Assembly: GCF_036323495.1 (NCBI RefSeq)
Contig: NZ_AP028947.1
Location: 1,240,001 to 1,304,000 of the forward strand
Length of the DNA stretch: 64,000 bases
Source: Limnobacter thiooxidans
GTDB lineage: Bacteria; Pseudomonadota; Gammaproteobacteria; Burkholderiales; Burkholderiaceae_B
Reading direction: 5' to 3'
Below the pieces are notes generated by a model. That model worked only from the letters and a program-made list of their open reading frames with translations, did no database searches and was not told the origin of the DNA. This document shows, in pieces, positions 10,001 to 18,170 of this stretch. The position numbers and the translations under genes were made by a program. Positions within the stretch are counted from its first letter, which is position 1, and each line of letters begins with the position of its first letter.

Positions 10001-10384
10001 GTTGAATGCTTTGCCTGTGTGACATGGCACCAGGTAAGGGGCCAGTTCCTGATCCAGCGATTCGTCGTATTTAAAGGGGAAAAACTCGGAAGCCTCTTCA
10101 AGGAAGAAATCGAACGGGTTCAACACCGACATTTCCGCGACCAGGTCCACCGCGATTTCCAGCATCTCCGTGGGTTCAGGGAAAATCAGGCGGCCCAGGT
10201 AATTGCTTTGAGGGTCTTGCTGCCAGTTAATGAAATGGGTTTGAGGCAGCACTTTCATGCTGTAACTCAAAATGCGCGTGCGGCAGTGCGGGGCAGGGCG
10301 CAAGCGCACCACTTGGGGGCCCAGATTGATCAGGCGGTCGTAGCGGTAGCGTGTAATATGGCGCAGGGCAACGTGAATAGACAC
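7100..10384 (-). CDS. Transglutaminase family protein with DUF2126 domain
   Basis: A 1094-residue two-part protein. The N-terminal ~290 residues carry a transglutaminase beta domain (SIHVALRHITRYRYDR) and core with C180 (GSGSCRDTAW), H229 (DLHAWCEVY) and D245 (GWIGFDPTSG). The remaining ~800 residues match DUF2126, with blocks such as LTMGGEPTFV, DGRHSGTGGGNHFVMGG and LLELRAFEMPPNAQMSL. I place the start at GTG 10384, preceded by GGGAA at a suitable distance and followed by the family's usual MSIHVALRH start; an upstream TTG at 10417 would add 11 atypical residues. It is the first gene of the operon and is divergent from the oxidase-like gene at 10444. Cytoplasmic; substrate unknown. Confidence 0.9.
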   Translation of the reverse strand: MSIHVALRHITRYRYDRLINLGPQVVRLRPAPHCRTRILSYSMKVLPQTHFINWQQDPQSNYLGRLIFPEPTEMLEIAVDLVAEMSVLNPFDFFLEEASEFFPFKYDESLDQELAPYLVPCHTGKAFNAYMADMNLSRVKTIDFLVGLNQDLANKIKYLIRMEPGVQTPDETLNTGSGSCRDTAWLMVQILRRLGLAARFASGYLIQLTSDVKAIDGPDGPEKDFTDLHAWCEVYLPGAGWIGFDPTSGLLAGEGHIPLACSPEPGSAAPITGALDECEVEFEHEMSVQRVYESPRTSKPYTEEQWKGIEALGFEVDKALEALDVRLTMGGEPTFVANTDRGAAEWNIDALGPTKREYGIKMLGKLSNYYGKGGFYHFGQGKWYPGEQLPRWALSLYWLKSGEPIWKNPKLLSREPKDGKATNATAKKFMEGLCSRLGLHSRYVMPGFEDAWYYMWRERKLPVNVDPFDSRLDDPLERKRLNKVFTQGLTEEVGYCIPIQAHKGQWRTGRWFLRDERMYLIPGDSAMGYRLPLDSQPWVAKKDYPYTIPADPFAPPAAARVAVQKPGGIAGKTAVADDTAPVMKESATHIVRTAMCVQVRNGQLYVFMPPLESLDDYLELIARIEDTAQAMNQPVVMEGYTPPRDARMTMLQVTPDPGVLEVNVQPSKTWAELLHLTTNLYEEARQIGLSSEKFMLDGRHSGTGGGNHFVMGGETPENSPFLRRPDLLGSLLRYWHNHPGLSYLFSGLFVGPTSQAPRVDEARTDQVHELELALTELDRQMQKYSGNPPPWIIDRLLRNILIDATGNTHRSEFCIDKLYSPDTSTGRLGLLELRAFEMPPNAQMSLAQQLLLRTLIAKFWKTPYTARLVKWGTRLHDQYMLSTFVKNDITDVVADLNDAGFPFKLDWFNPHFAFRFPKMGDFSSRGVEVEIFSALEPWHVLGEEGAPGGTVRYVDSSLERVEVKVKNFVDERYVLTCNGVKVPLHSTGTVGEYVAGVRYRAWQPPNALHPTIGVHTPLTFDLIDTWNGRSLGGCQYHVAHPGGRNYDLFPVNAFEAESRRLTRFFRMGHTHGKVSVKSPSGRPEFPITLDLRWC

Positions 10385-10443
10385 TGTGTATTCCCAAAAA
10401 TGAAGCTGAAAGAACAAAACCTTTGTATGGCACGGAGAGAAGC

Positions 10444-10989
10444 ATGAACCATGCCGAAGAAATCTGGAAAACTTTGGTGCGCGCCACCGTGGACAAAAAG
10501 CACCCTTGGCGTGTCGTGGGTTTCAGTACCTCGGGCCCCAATGGCCCGCAGGTGCGCTCGGTGATTCTCAGGGGCGTTAAACCAGCAGAACGCCAACTTC
10601 TGTTTTTCACCGATTTACGCAGCCAGAAAATGGCAGAAATTGCACACGATGCGCGCGTGGCACTGCTGTTCTGGAACCCCCGAAGCAACACGCAGTTGCG
10701 AGTATGTGGCAATGCAGCGCCAGAAGCCAGTGAATTGATTGTGAACGGTCATTGGGAGCGAATCCCGGACTATGCCCGCAAAGATTACGCTACCTTAAGT
10801 GCCCCCGGCACTGCACTCGATTCAGCAAATTCATGCCTGGACCTTTCCATGGCTCGAAGCAATTTTGTGGCGCTGAATGTAGTTGTTCAACAGATAGAAC
10901 TATTGCGGCTGGATCGTGATGGCCATGTTCGCCTTGCCTTTTCTCCTTCTGCCAGCGGTGACTGGACTGAAAAAGGACTTGTGCCATAG
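10444..10989 (+). CDS. Pyridoxamine-phosphate-oxidase-like FMN-binding protein
   Basis: A 181-residue split-barrel protein of the PNPOx superfamily. The N-terminal region (PWRVVGFSTSGPNGPQVRSVILRG) followed by LLFFTDLRSQKMAEI and ARVALLFWNPRSNTQLRV matches the FMN-binding fold; the C-terminal part (NFVALNVVVQQIELLRLD) completes the barrel. It is shorter than PdxH and lacks PdxH's recognisable C-terminal segment, so it is more likely a general flavin reductase/oxidase-like protein than the vitamin B6 enzyme. The ATG at 10444 is chosen because GGAGA lies 7 bases upstream; a TTG start 21 bases earlier has no such site. Confidence 0.75.
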   Translation: MNHAEEIWKTLVRATVDKKHPWRVVGFSTSGPNGPQVRSVILRGVKPAERQLLFFTDLRSQKMAEIAHDARVALLFWNPRSNTQLRVCGNAAPEASELIVNGHWERIPDYARKDYATLSAPGTALDSANSCLDLSMARSNFVALNVVVQQIELLRLDRDGHVRLAFSPSASGDWTEKGLVP

Positions 10990-11085
10990 TTTTATTGAAC
11001 CAACTGGATTGAATTCTCACAAAAATAGAAAACCGGGAAGTTTGCGGTGTCTTGATGTGCCCTGAAACCAATCCAAGGAGGTCAA

Positions 11086-11346
11086 ATGTCCATTGAACAC
11101 ATCACCGGGATGGGCGCAATTTCCGGTTACAACGATGAAAAAACCCGTCACGAACAACAGGACGATTCTGCATCTGAAGCGTATATTCTTGACCATCTTA
11201 CTCAGCGCTATAACTTGGGACGTAGCCAAGCCATGGCCGTTCTTAGCGCTGTGATGGGTTGTGGCTCCAGCATGACGCAGTTGGCGCAAGGCCTGCAAAA
11301 CAACGATGCCGCGGTTGTCGCACTCTTCGAGACTTACATTCTCTAG
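11086..11346 (+). CDS. Small conserved-looking protein of unknown function
   Basis: An 86-residue acidic protein I cannot assign. It is supported by a very strong ribosome binding site (AAGGAGGT six bases or so before the ATG). The first 30 residues look disordered and polar (NDEKTRHEQQDDSASE); the rest is predicted helical (AYILDHLTQRYNLGRSQAMAVL). No signal peptide or membrane segment. It stands alone between the oxidase-like gene and yghU. Confidence 0.6.
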   Translation: MSIEHITGMGAISGYNDEKTRHEQQDDSASEAYILDHLTQRYNLGRSQAMAVLSAVMGCGSSMTQLAQGLQNNDAAVVALFETYIL

Positions 11347-11436
11347 GGTTCCTGCGGCGTATCGTCAATTTTTCTCGCGGGTTTGTTATGCTTGAACTGT
11401 AGGTCATGTTGACCGCAGAACAAACAGGGGAACCAC

Positions 11437-12288
11437 GTGAGCGACAGTCAGTACATTCCGCCTAAGGTCTGGGTATGGGACAAGGAAAATGGCGGCAAGT
11501 TTGCCAGCATCAATCGCCCGATTGCGGGCTCAACCCATGACAAGAAATTGCCCGTCGGCAAACATCCCTTGCAGCTGTATTCACTGGCCACGCCGAATGG
11601 GGTGAAAGTGACCATCATGCTGGAAGAGTTGCTGGCCCTTGGCCACACTGGTGCTGAATACGATGCATGGCTGTGCAATATTCTCAGTGGCGACCAGTTC
11701 AGCAGCGGTTTTGTGGAAGTGAACCCGAACAGTAAAATTCCGGCTTTGATGGACCACAGCACCAACCCGCCCACCCGAGTGTTTGAATCGGCTTCTATCC
11801 TGCTGTATCTCGCTGAAAAATTCAAAGCCTTCTTGCCCACCGATTTGAGCAAACGAACCGAGGTCATGTCCTGGTTGTTCTGGCAAATGGGAAGTTCGCC
11901 AATTCTGGGCGGCGGCTTTGGCCATTTTTACGCCTATGCACCTGAAAAGTTTGAATACCCCATCAATCGCTACGCCATGGAAGTCAAGCGGCAGCTGGAT
12001 GTACTGGACCGTCAGTTGGCCAACAACCAGTTCATTGCTGGCGATGAATACACCATTGCCGACATGGCAATCTGGCCCTGGTATGGCGCATTGGTCACCA
12101 ACAAGGTGTACGAAGCCGCCGAATTTCTGGAAACCCACACCTACACCCATGTGTTGCGCTGGACCCATGAAATTGCGAACCGCCCGGCAGTGATACGCGG
12201 CAGGATGGTCAACCGTACTTGGGGTGAACCCGGTGAGCAGGTACCAGAAAGACACAGCGCCAGCGATTTTGACGGAAAAGCCGTTTAA
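11437..12288 (+). CDS. yghU: Glutathione S-transferase-like disulfide reductase YghU
   Basis: A 283-residue protein nearly collinear with E. coli YghU, a GST-fold enzyme that binds two glutathiones and reduces organic disulfides and hydroperoxides. Shared blocks include KVWVWDKENGGKFASINRP, LPVGKHPLQLYSLATPNGVK, SSGFVEVNPNSKIPAL, RVFESASILLYLAEKF and AGDEYTIADMAIWPWYG. The N-terminal thioredoxin-like and C-terminal helical domains are complete. Translation starts at GTG 11437 with AGGGG six bases upstream. Cytoplasmic. Confidence 0.93.
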   Translation: MSDSQYIPPKVWVWDKENGGKFASINRPIAGSTHDKKLPVGKHPLQLYSLATPNGVKVTIMLEELLALGHTGAEYDAWLCNILSGDQFSSGFVEVNPNSKIPALMDHSTNPPTRVFESASILLYLAEKFKAFLPTDLSKRTEVMSWLFWQMGSSPILGGGFGHFYAYAPEKFEYPINRYAMEVKRQLDVLDRQLANNQFIAGDEYTIADMAIWPWYGALVTNKVYEAAEFLETHTYTHVLRWTHEIANRPAVIRGRMVNRTWGEPGEQVPERHSASDFDGKAV

Positions 12289-12348
12289 CGCGCCCCGGGT
12301 TGGTGCACAATGTGCCCCTCACATTCACACCTGCCCGGGAGCAAGCGC

Positions 12349-12744
12349 GTGCACAAGTTTTTTTATCTCATTTTGTTGTCTGGTTTGTCCGCATGCGCTT
12401 CCAATCATGATTTGACCCAAGGCTCAAACATGCTGGGCGGTGGTTACAAGCAGGACGAACTGGGTCCAGGCTTGTTTCACCTGTATGCCCGTTCCAACCA
12501 TGCCCCCTGGGCCAATTACGACGCTGCCAGAACCACTTGGCGCAACGGCGCGGAAAGGGCCTGTGGTTCCGCGGAATACGATGAGTTGTCTGTTCGTGAA
12601 TCAGAACGGGACACGGGTCTGCAGAACAGCGGTGGTGTGCGTTATCTGGTGACCGAGAGAACCGGTTATGCCAAATGCGACTCCACCACGCTGAGCAACG
12701 AGGAAGTCAGCAAGGCAGTGGCCCGCCACACTTCGACCCGGTAA
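12349..12744 (+). CDS. Small predicted lipoprotein, unknown function
   Basis: A 131-residue protein starting at GTG 12349 (GGGAG upstream). The N-terminus HKFFYLILLSGLSAC is a short signal peptide with a good lipobox (L-S-A-C). The mature chain has aromatic and glycine residues (NMLGGGYKQDELGPGLFHLYA) and paired cysteines, but no family I recognise. It precedes the phospholipase D lipoprotein gene by 50 bases in the same direction. Confidence 0.65.
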   Translation: MHKFFYLILLSGLSACASNHDLTQGSNMLGGGYKQDELGPGLFHLYARSNHAPWANYDAARTTWRNGAERACGSAEYDELSVRESERDTGLQNSGGVRYLVTERTGYAKCDSTTLSNEEVSKAVARHTSTR

Positions 12745-12794
12745 TTTCAACGGAAATCTCGAACAACCAAGCCACGCTAAGGGATCAGGCAACC

Positions 12795-14342
12795 ATGATC
12801 AAACTACTTAAAAGTCTGTTTGTGGTTCCCACCTTGAGCCTGCTGTGCAGTTGCGCCCTTCCTCATCTGGAAGATCGCACATCGTCAAGTGCCTTGCCCG
12901 TACACAAGGCCAGCGAAACGCGCATGGCAAGTAGCCTTGCACCTCAACTTCAAGCCAAACCGGGACAAGTGGGAATTTACCCACTTCAAGACCCACGCGA
13001 AGCCTATGCAAGCCGCGTCGCGCTGGTGCGCAACGCTGAACGTACTGTCGATATACAGTCTTATTTGTGGCGGAACGACACCACAGGCAATCTCATCTTG
13101 AATGAGTTGCTGAATGCCGCTGACCGAGGCGTGCGGGTGCGGTTGTTGATTGATGACAACGGTGTGTCTGGCCTGGATGACAAACTGAACGCCGTGGACG
13201 CCCATCCCAATATCGAAGTTCGTCTGTTCAATCCCTTTGTGATTCGCAAACCCAAATGGCTGGGTTACCTCACCGATTTCAAGCGTGCAAACCGGCGTAT
13301 GCACAACAAGACATTCACGGTTGACAACCAGGTGACGATTGCGGGTGGTCGTAACATCGGTGATGAATACTTTGGCGCCACCGTGGACACCCTGTTTACC
13401 GACCTTGATGTGCTGTGCATTGGCGAGGTAGTCCGCGATGTATCTGCTGACTTTGATGCCTATTGGCAAAGTGATTCGGCTTACCCGGTGGTTAAGGTGC
13501 TGGTACCTACAGACCAGTCTGCAATTGATCTAATCAAACTTGATTGGTCACAACTTGAGCAGTCGGAACCGGCTGCCCGCTATGTCACGCAAGTTCGCGA
13601 GTCAGCTTTTTTTCAGAAACTGATGAACGGCAGTTTGCCCCTGCACTGGGCTACTGCGCGCATGGTCAGTGATGACCCGGCCAAGGGCCTGGATCAGGCC
13701 AATCAAGAAGATTTGCTCGTTGGCGAGTTGCGCGATTTCATCGGTCAACCCGAGCAGGTCTTGAACGTGGTATCGCCTTATTTCGTGCCCACTGAAAAGG
13801 GTGTGGCGTTTTTTTCCCAGTTGGCGCAACAGGGTGTGAAGGTTCAGATATTGACCAACTCCCTTGAAGCCACCGATGTGGCTGCTGTGCATTCCGGTTA
13901 TGCCAAAAGCAGGGTTGATTTGTTGAAAGCAGGCGTGAAGTTGTTCGAGATGCGCAAAACGCCACGGATTGAGAATGTCCGGCAAAACAAGCGCAACACG
14001 ATGCTGGGTAGCTCGGGCTCCAGCCTGCATACAAAAATGTTTTCTGTGGATGGCAACCGGGTGTTTGTGGGGTCATTCAATTTTGACCCCAGGTCGGTCA
14101 ACCTCAACACGGAAATGGGCTTTCTGATCAATAGCAAAAGTCTGGCTGTGCAGATCGATCGGGATTTCAAAACCTTGCCGACCACCGCGTACGAGGTGAT
14201 TCTGGACGAGCAAGATTCGCTGGTGTGGATAGAACGTGAAGGCGAAAAGCTCACAAAGCACGAGCTTGAACCCAAGGCCACTGTGTGGCGCAGGGTTGTG
14301 GTGTTCTTTTTCTCCCTGCTGCCCATCAACGATTTGTTGTGA
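12795..14342 (+). CDS. Phospholipase D-family lipoprotein, ClsC-like
   Basis: A 515-residue protein with two HKD motifs: HNKTFTVD followed by GGRNIGDEYF, and HTKMFSVD followed by GSFNFDPRS. This domain pair is typical of the ClsC/YmdC branch of cardiolipin synthases, which join phosphatidylglycerol and phosphatidylethanolamine. The N-terminus (KLLKSLFVVPTLSLLCSC) is a lipoprotein-like signal with cysteine near residue 20, so the enzyme is probably membrane-anchored. The ATG at 12795 is preferred over an upstream extension that overlaps the preceding gene and would bury the signal. It is convergent with iscX, separated by a 40-base gap containing a hairpin. Confidence 0.85.
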   Translation: MIKLLKSLFVVPTLSLLCSCALPHLEDRTSSSALPVHKASETRMASSLAPQLQAKPGQVGIYPLQDPREAYASRVALVRNAERTVDIQSYLWRNDTTGNLILNELLNAADRGVRVRLLIDDNGVSGLDDKLNAVDAHPNIEVRLFNPFVIRKPKWLGYLTDFKRANRRMHNKTFTVDNQVTIAGGRNIGDEYFGATVDTLFTDLDVLCIGEVVRDVSADFDAYWQSDSAYPVVKVLVPTDQSAIDLIKLDWSQLEQSEPAARYVTQVRESAFFQKLMNGSLPLHWATARMVSDDPAKGLDQANQEDLLVGELRDFIGQPEQVLNVVSPYFVPTEKGVAFFSQLAQQGVKVQILTNSLEATDVAAVHSGYAKSRVDLLKAGVKLFEMRKTPRIENVRQNKRNTMLGSSGSSLHTKMFSVDGNRVFVGSFNFDPRSVNLNTEMGFLINSKSLAVQIDRDFKTLPTTAYEVILDEQDSLVWIEREGEKLTKHELEPKATVWRRVVVFFFSLLPINDLL

Positions 14343-14356
14343 CAGGCATCAAGGCA

Positions 14357-14380
14357 GGGCAGGTGGGTTTGATCCTGCCC
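14357..14380. terminator. Hairpin between convergent clsC-like gene and iscX
   Basis: GGGCAGG (14357-14363) pairs with CCTGCCC (14374-14380) across a 10-base loop in the 40-base gap between two convergent genes. There is no long T-run, so termination activity is uncertain. Confidence 0.45.
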
Positions 14381-14382
14381 AA

Positions 14383-14577
14383 TCAGTCCTGTTCTTCAAT
14401 CCACATCATCTGGATCGCTTCCAGAATTTTTTCGTTGGATTTTTCCGGGTTGTCGTCAAATCCGGGCAAGGCGCATACCCACTTGTGCAAGTCGGTAAAG
14501 CGTATGTATTGGGGGTCAACATCTGGGTGGGCTTCAATCAAATCCAGCGCAATATCCAGCGTGTCTGTCCATTTCAT
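14383..14577 (-). CDS. iscX: Fe-S assembly protein IscX
   Basis: A 64-residue acidic protein (MKWTDTLDIALDLIEAHPDVDP, FTDLHKWV, PGFDDNPEKSNEKILEAIQMMW) matching IscX/YfhJ, a small partner of IscS that binds iron and modulates cluster assembly. It is the last gene of the isc operon, 15 bases after fdx. Length equals that of E. coli IscX (66). Confidence 0.95.
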   Translation of the reverse strand: MKWTDTLDIALDLIEAHPDVDPQYIRFTDLHKWVCALPGFDDNPEKSNEKILEAIQMMWIEEQD

Positions 14578-14592
14578 GGCGGGTGTCCTTGA

Positions 14593-14931
14593 TCAGTGGT
14601 TTTCGCGGGCGTGGTTGATGGTGTACTTGGGCAGTTCCACCACCAGGTCTTTCTGCGCAACTTTCACCTGGCAAGCCAGGCGGCTTTGCGGTGTCAGGCC
14701 CCAGGCCATGTCCAGCAAGTCATCCTCATCGTCATCACTCTCATTCAGGCTGTTGAAGCCTTCCTTGATCACCACGTGGCAAGTGGTGCAGGCACAGCTC
14801 ATTTCGCAGGCGTGTTCCAATGAAATGCCGTTGGCCAGAATGCTTTCGCACAGCTGGGCACCCGTGGCTGCTTCGAAAGTTTTGCCTTCCGGGCAAAGGC
14901 TTTCGTGGGGAAGAATCTTGATAATCGGCAT
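14593..14931 (-). CDS. fdx: ISC-type [2Fe-2S] ferredoxin
   Basis: A 112-residue adrenodoxin-type ferredoxin that passes electrons during Fe-S cluster assembly. The cluster ligands are visible as C-x5-C-x2-C in CEMSCACTTCHV (first three) and the fourth in SRLACQVKV. An acidic insert (NESDDDEDDLLDMAWGL) is typical of ISC ferredoxins. It follows hscA by 32 bases and precedes iscX. Confidence 0.96.
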   Translation of the reverse strand: MPIIKILPHESLCPEGKTFEAATGAQLCESILANGISLEHACEMSCACTTCHVVIKEGFNSLNESDDDEDDLLDMAWGLTPQSRLACQVKVAQKDLVVELPKYTINHARENH

Positions 14932-14963
14932 GTTGTAAATCTCTCGTGTTTGTTGTGTCGCTG

Positions 14964-16847
14964 TTACTTCGTGGCGCCGCCCAGGGTGGCGCTGACAGTG
15001 TCGATTGTTTTGCCGGTCAGGGCTTTGCGTATGCCGGCGTCCATGCGGCGGGCAGCGAAGTCCTCGGTCAGGTGGCCAAGCTCTTCAATGCCTTGTTCAA
15101 TGGCGCGCACATCGGTACTTTGGGCCAGCTCGCGCATTAACTCGATACTCGCCTGAATGGCTGTCAGTTCGTCGGCTTCAAGCAGGTCGCGGTCTTTGGC
15201 GATGGCAGCCTCAACCGACTCCACCAGGCGCAGGGCTTCCACCTGTTGCTCACGCAACTGGCGTGCTTCCATGTCAGCTTCTGCAAACTCAAAACTGTTT
15301 TTCAGCATGCCGGCAATTTGATCGTCGTCCAGGCCATAAGAGGGCTTCACGGTGATGTTTGCCGAAACGCCTGAGCCGGTTTCCATGGCATTCACAGCCA
15401 GCAGACCATCTGCATCCACCTGGAAGGTAACGCGAATGCGCGCAGCACCGGCTACCATGGGGGGAATACCCCGCAATTCAAAGCGGGCCAGTGAACGGTT
15501 TTCGGACACCAGTTCGCGCTCGCCTTGCACCACGTGAATGGCCATGGCGGTTTGCCCGTCTTTGAATGTGGTGAATTCCTGTGCTCGGGCCACCGGAATG
15601 GTGCTGTTGCGGTTGATCACGCGTTCAGTCAGGCCGCCCATGGTTTCAAGGCCGAGGCTGAGCGGAATCACGTCCAATAACAACAGGTCGTCTTCACTGC
15701 GGTTGCCGGCCAGTGTGTCCGCTTGAATGGCGGCGCCAATGGCAACGACTTCATCCGGGTTCAAATTCACCAGGGGGTCTTTGCCGAAAAACGCTTTCAC
15801 GGCTTTGCGAATAACTGGCATGCGGGTTGAACCGCCCACCATCACCACACCTTCAATGTCATCAATGCTCAAGCCTGCATCCCGCAATGTTTTGCGGGCA
15901 GCCTGAATTGTTCGCTTCACCAAGGGTTCAACGATGGCTTCAAATTGTTCAGCAGTCACGGTTTCAGCAATGGTCTCGCCGCTTTTGAATTCAACGCTGA
16001 GAAAGGCCGTGTGTTCATGCGAAATCTGTTCTTTCACACGGCGACACGCCATCACCAGGCGTGAACGCTGTTGCGGATTCAATTCTTCAAAGCCGTGTGT
16101 GGCAATGAAGTGGTCTGCCATCGCGCGGTCAAAGTCATCGCCACCCAGTGCAGAATCGCCACCCGTGGCCAGCACTTCAAACACGCCTGCCTGCAAACGC
16201 AGGATCGATACATCGAAGGTACCGCCACCCAGGTCGAACACCACGAACTGGCCCTGCACCTTCTGGTCCAGGCCATACGCCACAGCAGCGGCTGTGGGCT
16301 CGTTGATCAGGCGCAGTACATTCAGGCCTGCCAGTTGAGCAGCGTCTTTGGTGGCTTGACGTTGTGCATCGTCAAAATAGGCCGGCACGGTAATCACCGC
16401 ACCCACCAGTTCGCCACCCAAGGTTGCTTCGGCCCGCTTGCGCAAGGCGCGCAAAATATCGGCAGACACTTCAACCGGGCTTTTGACGCCAAAATCAGTT
16501 TCAACTTCCACCATGCCACCGGAATCTTTCACACGGTAGGGCAGGTTCAACCCTTGAACATCTTTGTAGCCACGACCCATCAGGCGCTTGACCGAGAACA
16601 CGGTGTTGAACGGGTCGGTGTCGGCACACGCCAAGGCATCCTCGCCCATATTTTTCACACCGGTTTCACCGTAACGCACCACGCTGGGCAGAATCACCCG
16701 GCCTGATGCATCAGGCAAACATTCCGCACTGCCACTTCGCACACTGGCCACCAAGGAATGCGTGGTGCCCAGGTCGATACCCACTGCGAGCCTGTGTTCA
16801 TGCGGCGCAGTGGACATGCCGGGTTCGGCAATTTGTAACAAGGCCAT
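14964..16847 (-). CDS. hscA: Hsp70-type chaperone HscA
   Basis: A 627-residue specialised Hsp70 that uses ATP to help IscU release its nascent cluster. Nucleotide-binding motifs are intact: [29 protein letters not shown] and [18 protein letters not shown]. The substrate-binding half follows ([18 protein letters not shown]). Its start shares one base with the hscB stop (TAATG), as in tightly coupled isc operons. Length is slightly above E. coli HscA (616). Confidence 0.97.
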   Translation of the reverse strand: MALLQIAEPGMSTAPHEHRLAVGIDLGTTHSLVASVRSGSAECLPDASGRVILPSVVRYGETGVKNMGEDALACADTDPFNTVFSVKRLMGRGYKDVQGLNLPYRVKDSGGMVEVETDFGVKSPVEVSADILRALRKRAEATLGGELVGAVITVPAYFDDAQRQATKDAAQLAGLNVLRLINEPTAAAVAYGLDQKVQGQFVVFDLGGGTFDVSILRLQAGVFEVLATGGDSALGGDDFDRAMADHFIATHGFEELNPQQRSRLVMACRRVKEQISHEHTAFLSVEFKSGETIAETVTAEQFEAIVEPLVKRTIQAARKTLRDAGLSIDDIEGVVMVGGSTRMPVIRKAVKAFFGKDPLVNLNPDEVVAIGAAIQADTLAGNRSEDDLLLLDVIPLSLGLETMGGLTERVINRNSTIPVARAQEFTTFKDGQTAMAIHVVQGERELVSENRSLARFELRGIPPMVAGAARIRVTFQVDADGLLAVNAMETGSGVSANITVKPSYGLDDDQIAGMLKNSFEFAEADMEARQLREQQVEALRLVESVEAAIAKDRDLLEADELTAIQASIELMRELAQSTDVRAIEQGIEELGHLTEDFAARRMDAGIRKALTGKTIDTVSATLGGATK

Positions 16848-17395
16848 TAGCTGGCGTCCTCCATCTGTTCCAGCTTCTTGTTGAGCTGGGACATGAATTT
16901 GTCGATAAAAAGAAGCGCTTGCGCCGTGTTGCAGGCGGCTTTCGCATCTTTGTCCTGATCGATCTGGTCCGCGATCACGCGCAGGCAGCGTTTCTTCTCG
17001 GCTGCCACCAAGTCAATCAGGTCTTCCAGTTCATGCGCTGATTCAATCTCTTCAAGCTGTTCACGCCAATCCATTTGCTGCGTCAACAGGGCTGGGGGCA
17101 AGTTGCTTTGTTGCCCGCGCGGATTTTCCCCGTTCAGTTCGCACCAGTAAATGGCACGCTCCATCGGCTTCTGAAGGCGCTTGTACGCCTCGTTGATTCG
17201 CGTGGCCCATTGCACAGCCAGCCGTTTTTCCTGTGAACTGGCGTTCGCAAAACGGTCTGGATGGGTTTGGCTTTGAAGGCGCAAATAAGATGCAGAAAGG
17301 GCTGCGCTGTCCAGTTCAAACTGGCAGGGCAACCCAAAAATGTCGAAATCGCTGTCGCTTAACTGAAATACTGAGTTGATCACTGGGTTGACCAT
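16847..17395 (-). CDS. hscB: J-domain co-chaperone HscB
   Basis: A 182-residue co-chaperone that delivers IscU to HscA and stimulates its ATPase. The J-domain HPD motif is present ([11 protein letters not shown]), after a start typical of HscB ([12 protein letters not shown]). The C-terminal three-helix IscU-binding part ([15 protein letters not shown]) follows. It overlaps iscA and hscA by one base on each side (TAATG junctions). Confidence 0.96.
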   Translation of the reverse strand: MVNPVINSVFQLSDSDFDIFGLPCQFELDSAALSASYLRLQSQTHPDRFANASSQEKRLAVQWATRINEAYKRLQKPMERAIYWCELNGENPRGQQSNLPPALLTQQMDWREQLEEIESAHELEDLIDLVAAEKKRCLRVIADQIDQDKDAKAACNTAQALLFIDKFMSQLNKKLEQMEDAS

Positions 17396-17718
17396 TAAAC
17401 GGTGAAGCTTTCACCACAGCCACAGCGTGCCTTCTCGTTGGGGTTGTTGAATTTGAAGCCTTCGTTCAGGCCCTCGCGAGCGAAGTCCAATTCAATGCCT
17501 TCAAGGTAGGGCATGCTTTTTGGGTCAACAAACAGCTTCACACCATGGGCCTCGAATACATTGTCTTCATCTGCAACAACGTCTACAAACTCGAGCTTGT
17601 ACGCCATGCCAGAACAACCGGTGGTGCGCACACCGATGCGCAAGCCTATTCCCTTGCCACGTTTGGTCAGGAACTTGCTGATGTGATCGGCGGCGCGCTC
17701 TGTCAATGTAATCGCCAT
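17395..17718 (-). CDS. iscA: A-type Fe-S carrier IscA
   Basis: A 107-residue A-type carrier with the three conserved cysteines: one in [13 protein letters not shown] and the C-terminal CGC in [11 protein letters not shown]. It receives clusters or iron for delivery to apo-proteins. I start at ATG 17718 ([10 protein letters not shown]), with AGGA about 10 bases upstream; a TTG three codons earlier is possible. It lies 44 bases after iscU. Confidence 0.96.
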   Translation of the reverse strand: MAITLTERAADHISKFLTKRGKGIGLRIGVRTTGCSGMAYKLEFVDVVADEDNVFEAHGVKLFVDPKSMPYLEGIELDFAREGLNEGFKFNNPNEKARCGCGESFTV

Positions 17719-17762
17719 GGTGTTCAATTCCTATTCAACAACTTGTCAACGAAACAGCCTGA

Positions 17763-18143
17763 TCAGGCATGCTTCTTTTTGTAATCTTCCACTGCGGCCT
17801 TGATGGCGTCTTCGGCCAAAATGGAACAGTGAATTTTCACGGGTGGCAAAGCCAGTTCTTCTGCAATGGCGGTGTTCTTGATTTCCAAAGCCTGGTCCAG
17901 GGTTTTGCCCTTGACCCACTCGGTCACCAGTGAAGACGACGCAATGGCCGAGCCGCAACCGTAGGTTTTGAACTTTGCATCGGTGATCAAGCCGTCTGAG
18001 CCCACCTTGATTTGCAACTTCATCACGTCGCCACAAGCGGGTGCACCCACCATGCCGGTACCTACTTCGTCGTCGCCTTTTTCAAAGGAGCCCACGTTGC
18101 GGGGGTTTTCATAATGGTCTAGAACTTTGTCGCTGTATGCCAT
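17763..18143 (-). CDS. iscU: Fe-S cluster scaffold IscU
   Basis: A 126-residue scaffold on which [2Fe-2S] clusters are built. Conserved cysteines lie in GAPACGDVMKL, TYGCGSAIASSS and KIHCSILAED, and the HscA recognition motif LPPVK is present just before the last. Starts 27 bases after iscS. Confidence 0.97.
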   Translation of the reverse strand: MAYSDKVLDHYENPRNVGSFEKGDDEVGTGMVGAPACGDVMKLQIKVGSDGLITDAKFKTYGCGSAIASSSLVTEWVKGKTLDQALEIKNTAIAEELALPPVKIHCSILAEDAIKAAVEDYKKKHA

Positions 18144-18170
18144 GGTACTTCTCCTGAATATTCAAATATT

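Noticed and set aside
12675-12794. N-terminal extension of the phospholipase D gene
   Set aside because: It overlaps the preceding lipoprotein gene and would bury the lipoprotein signal that begins at ATG 12795.
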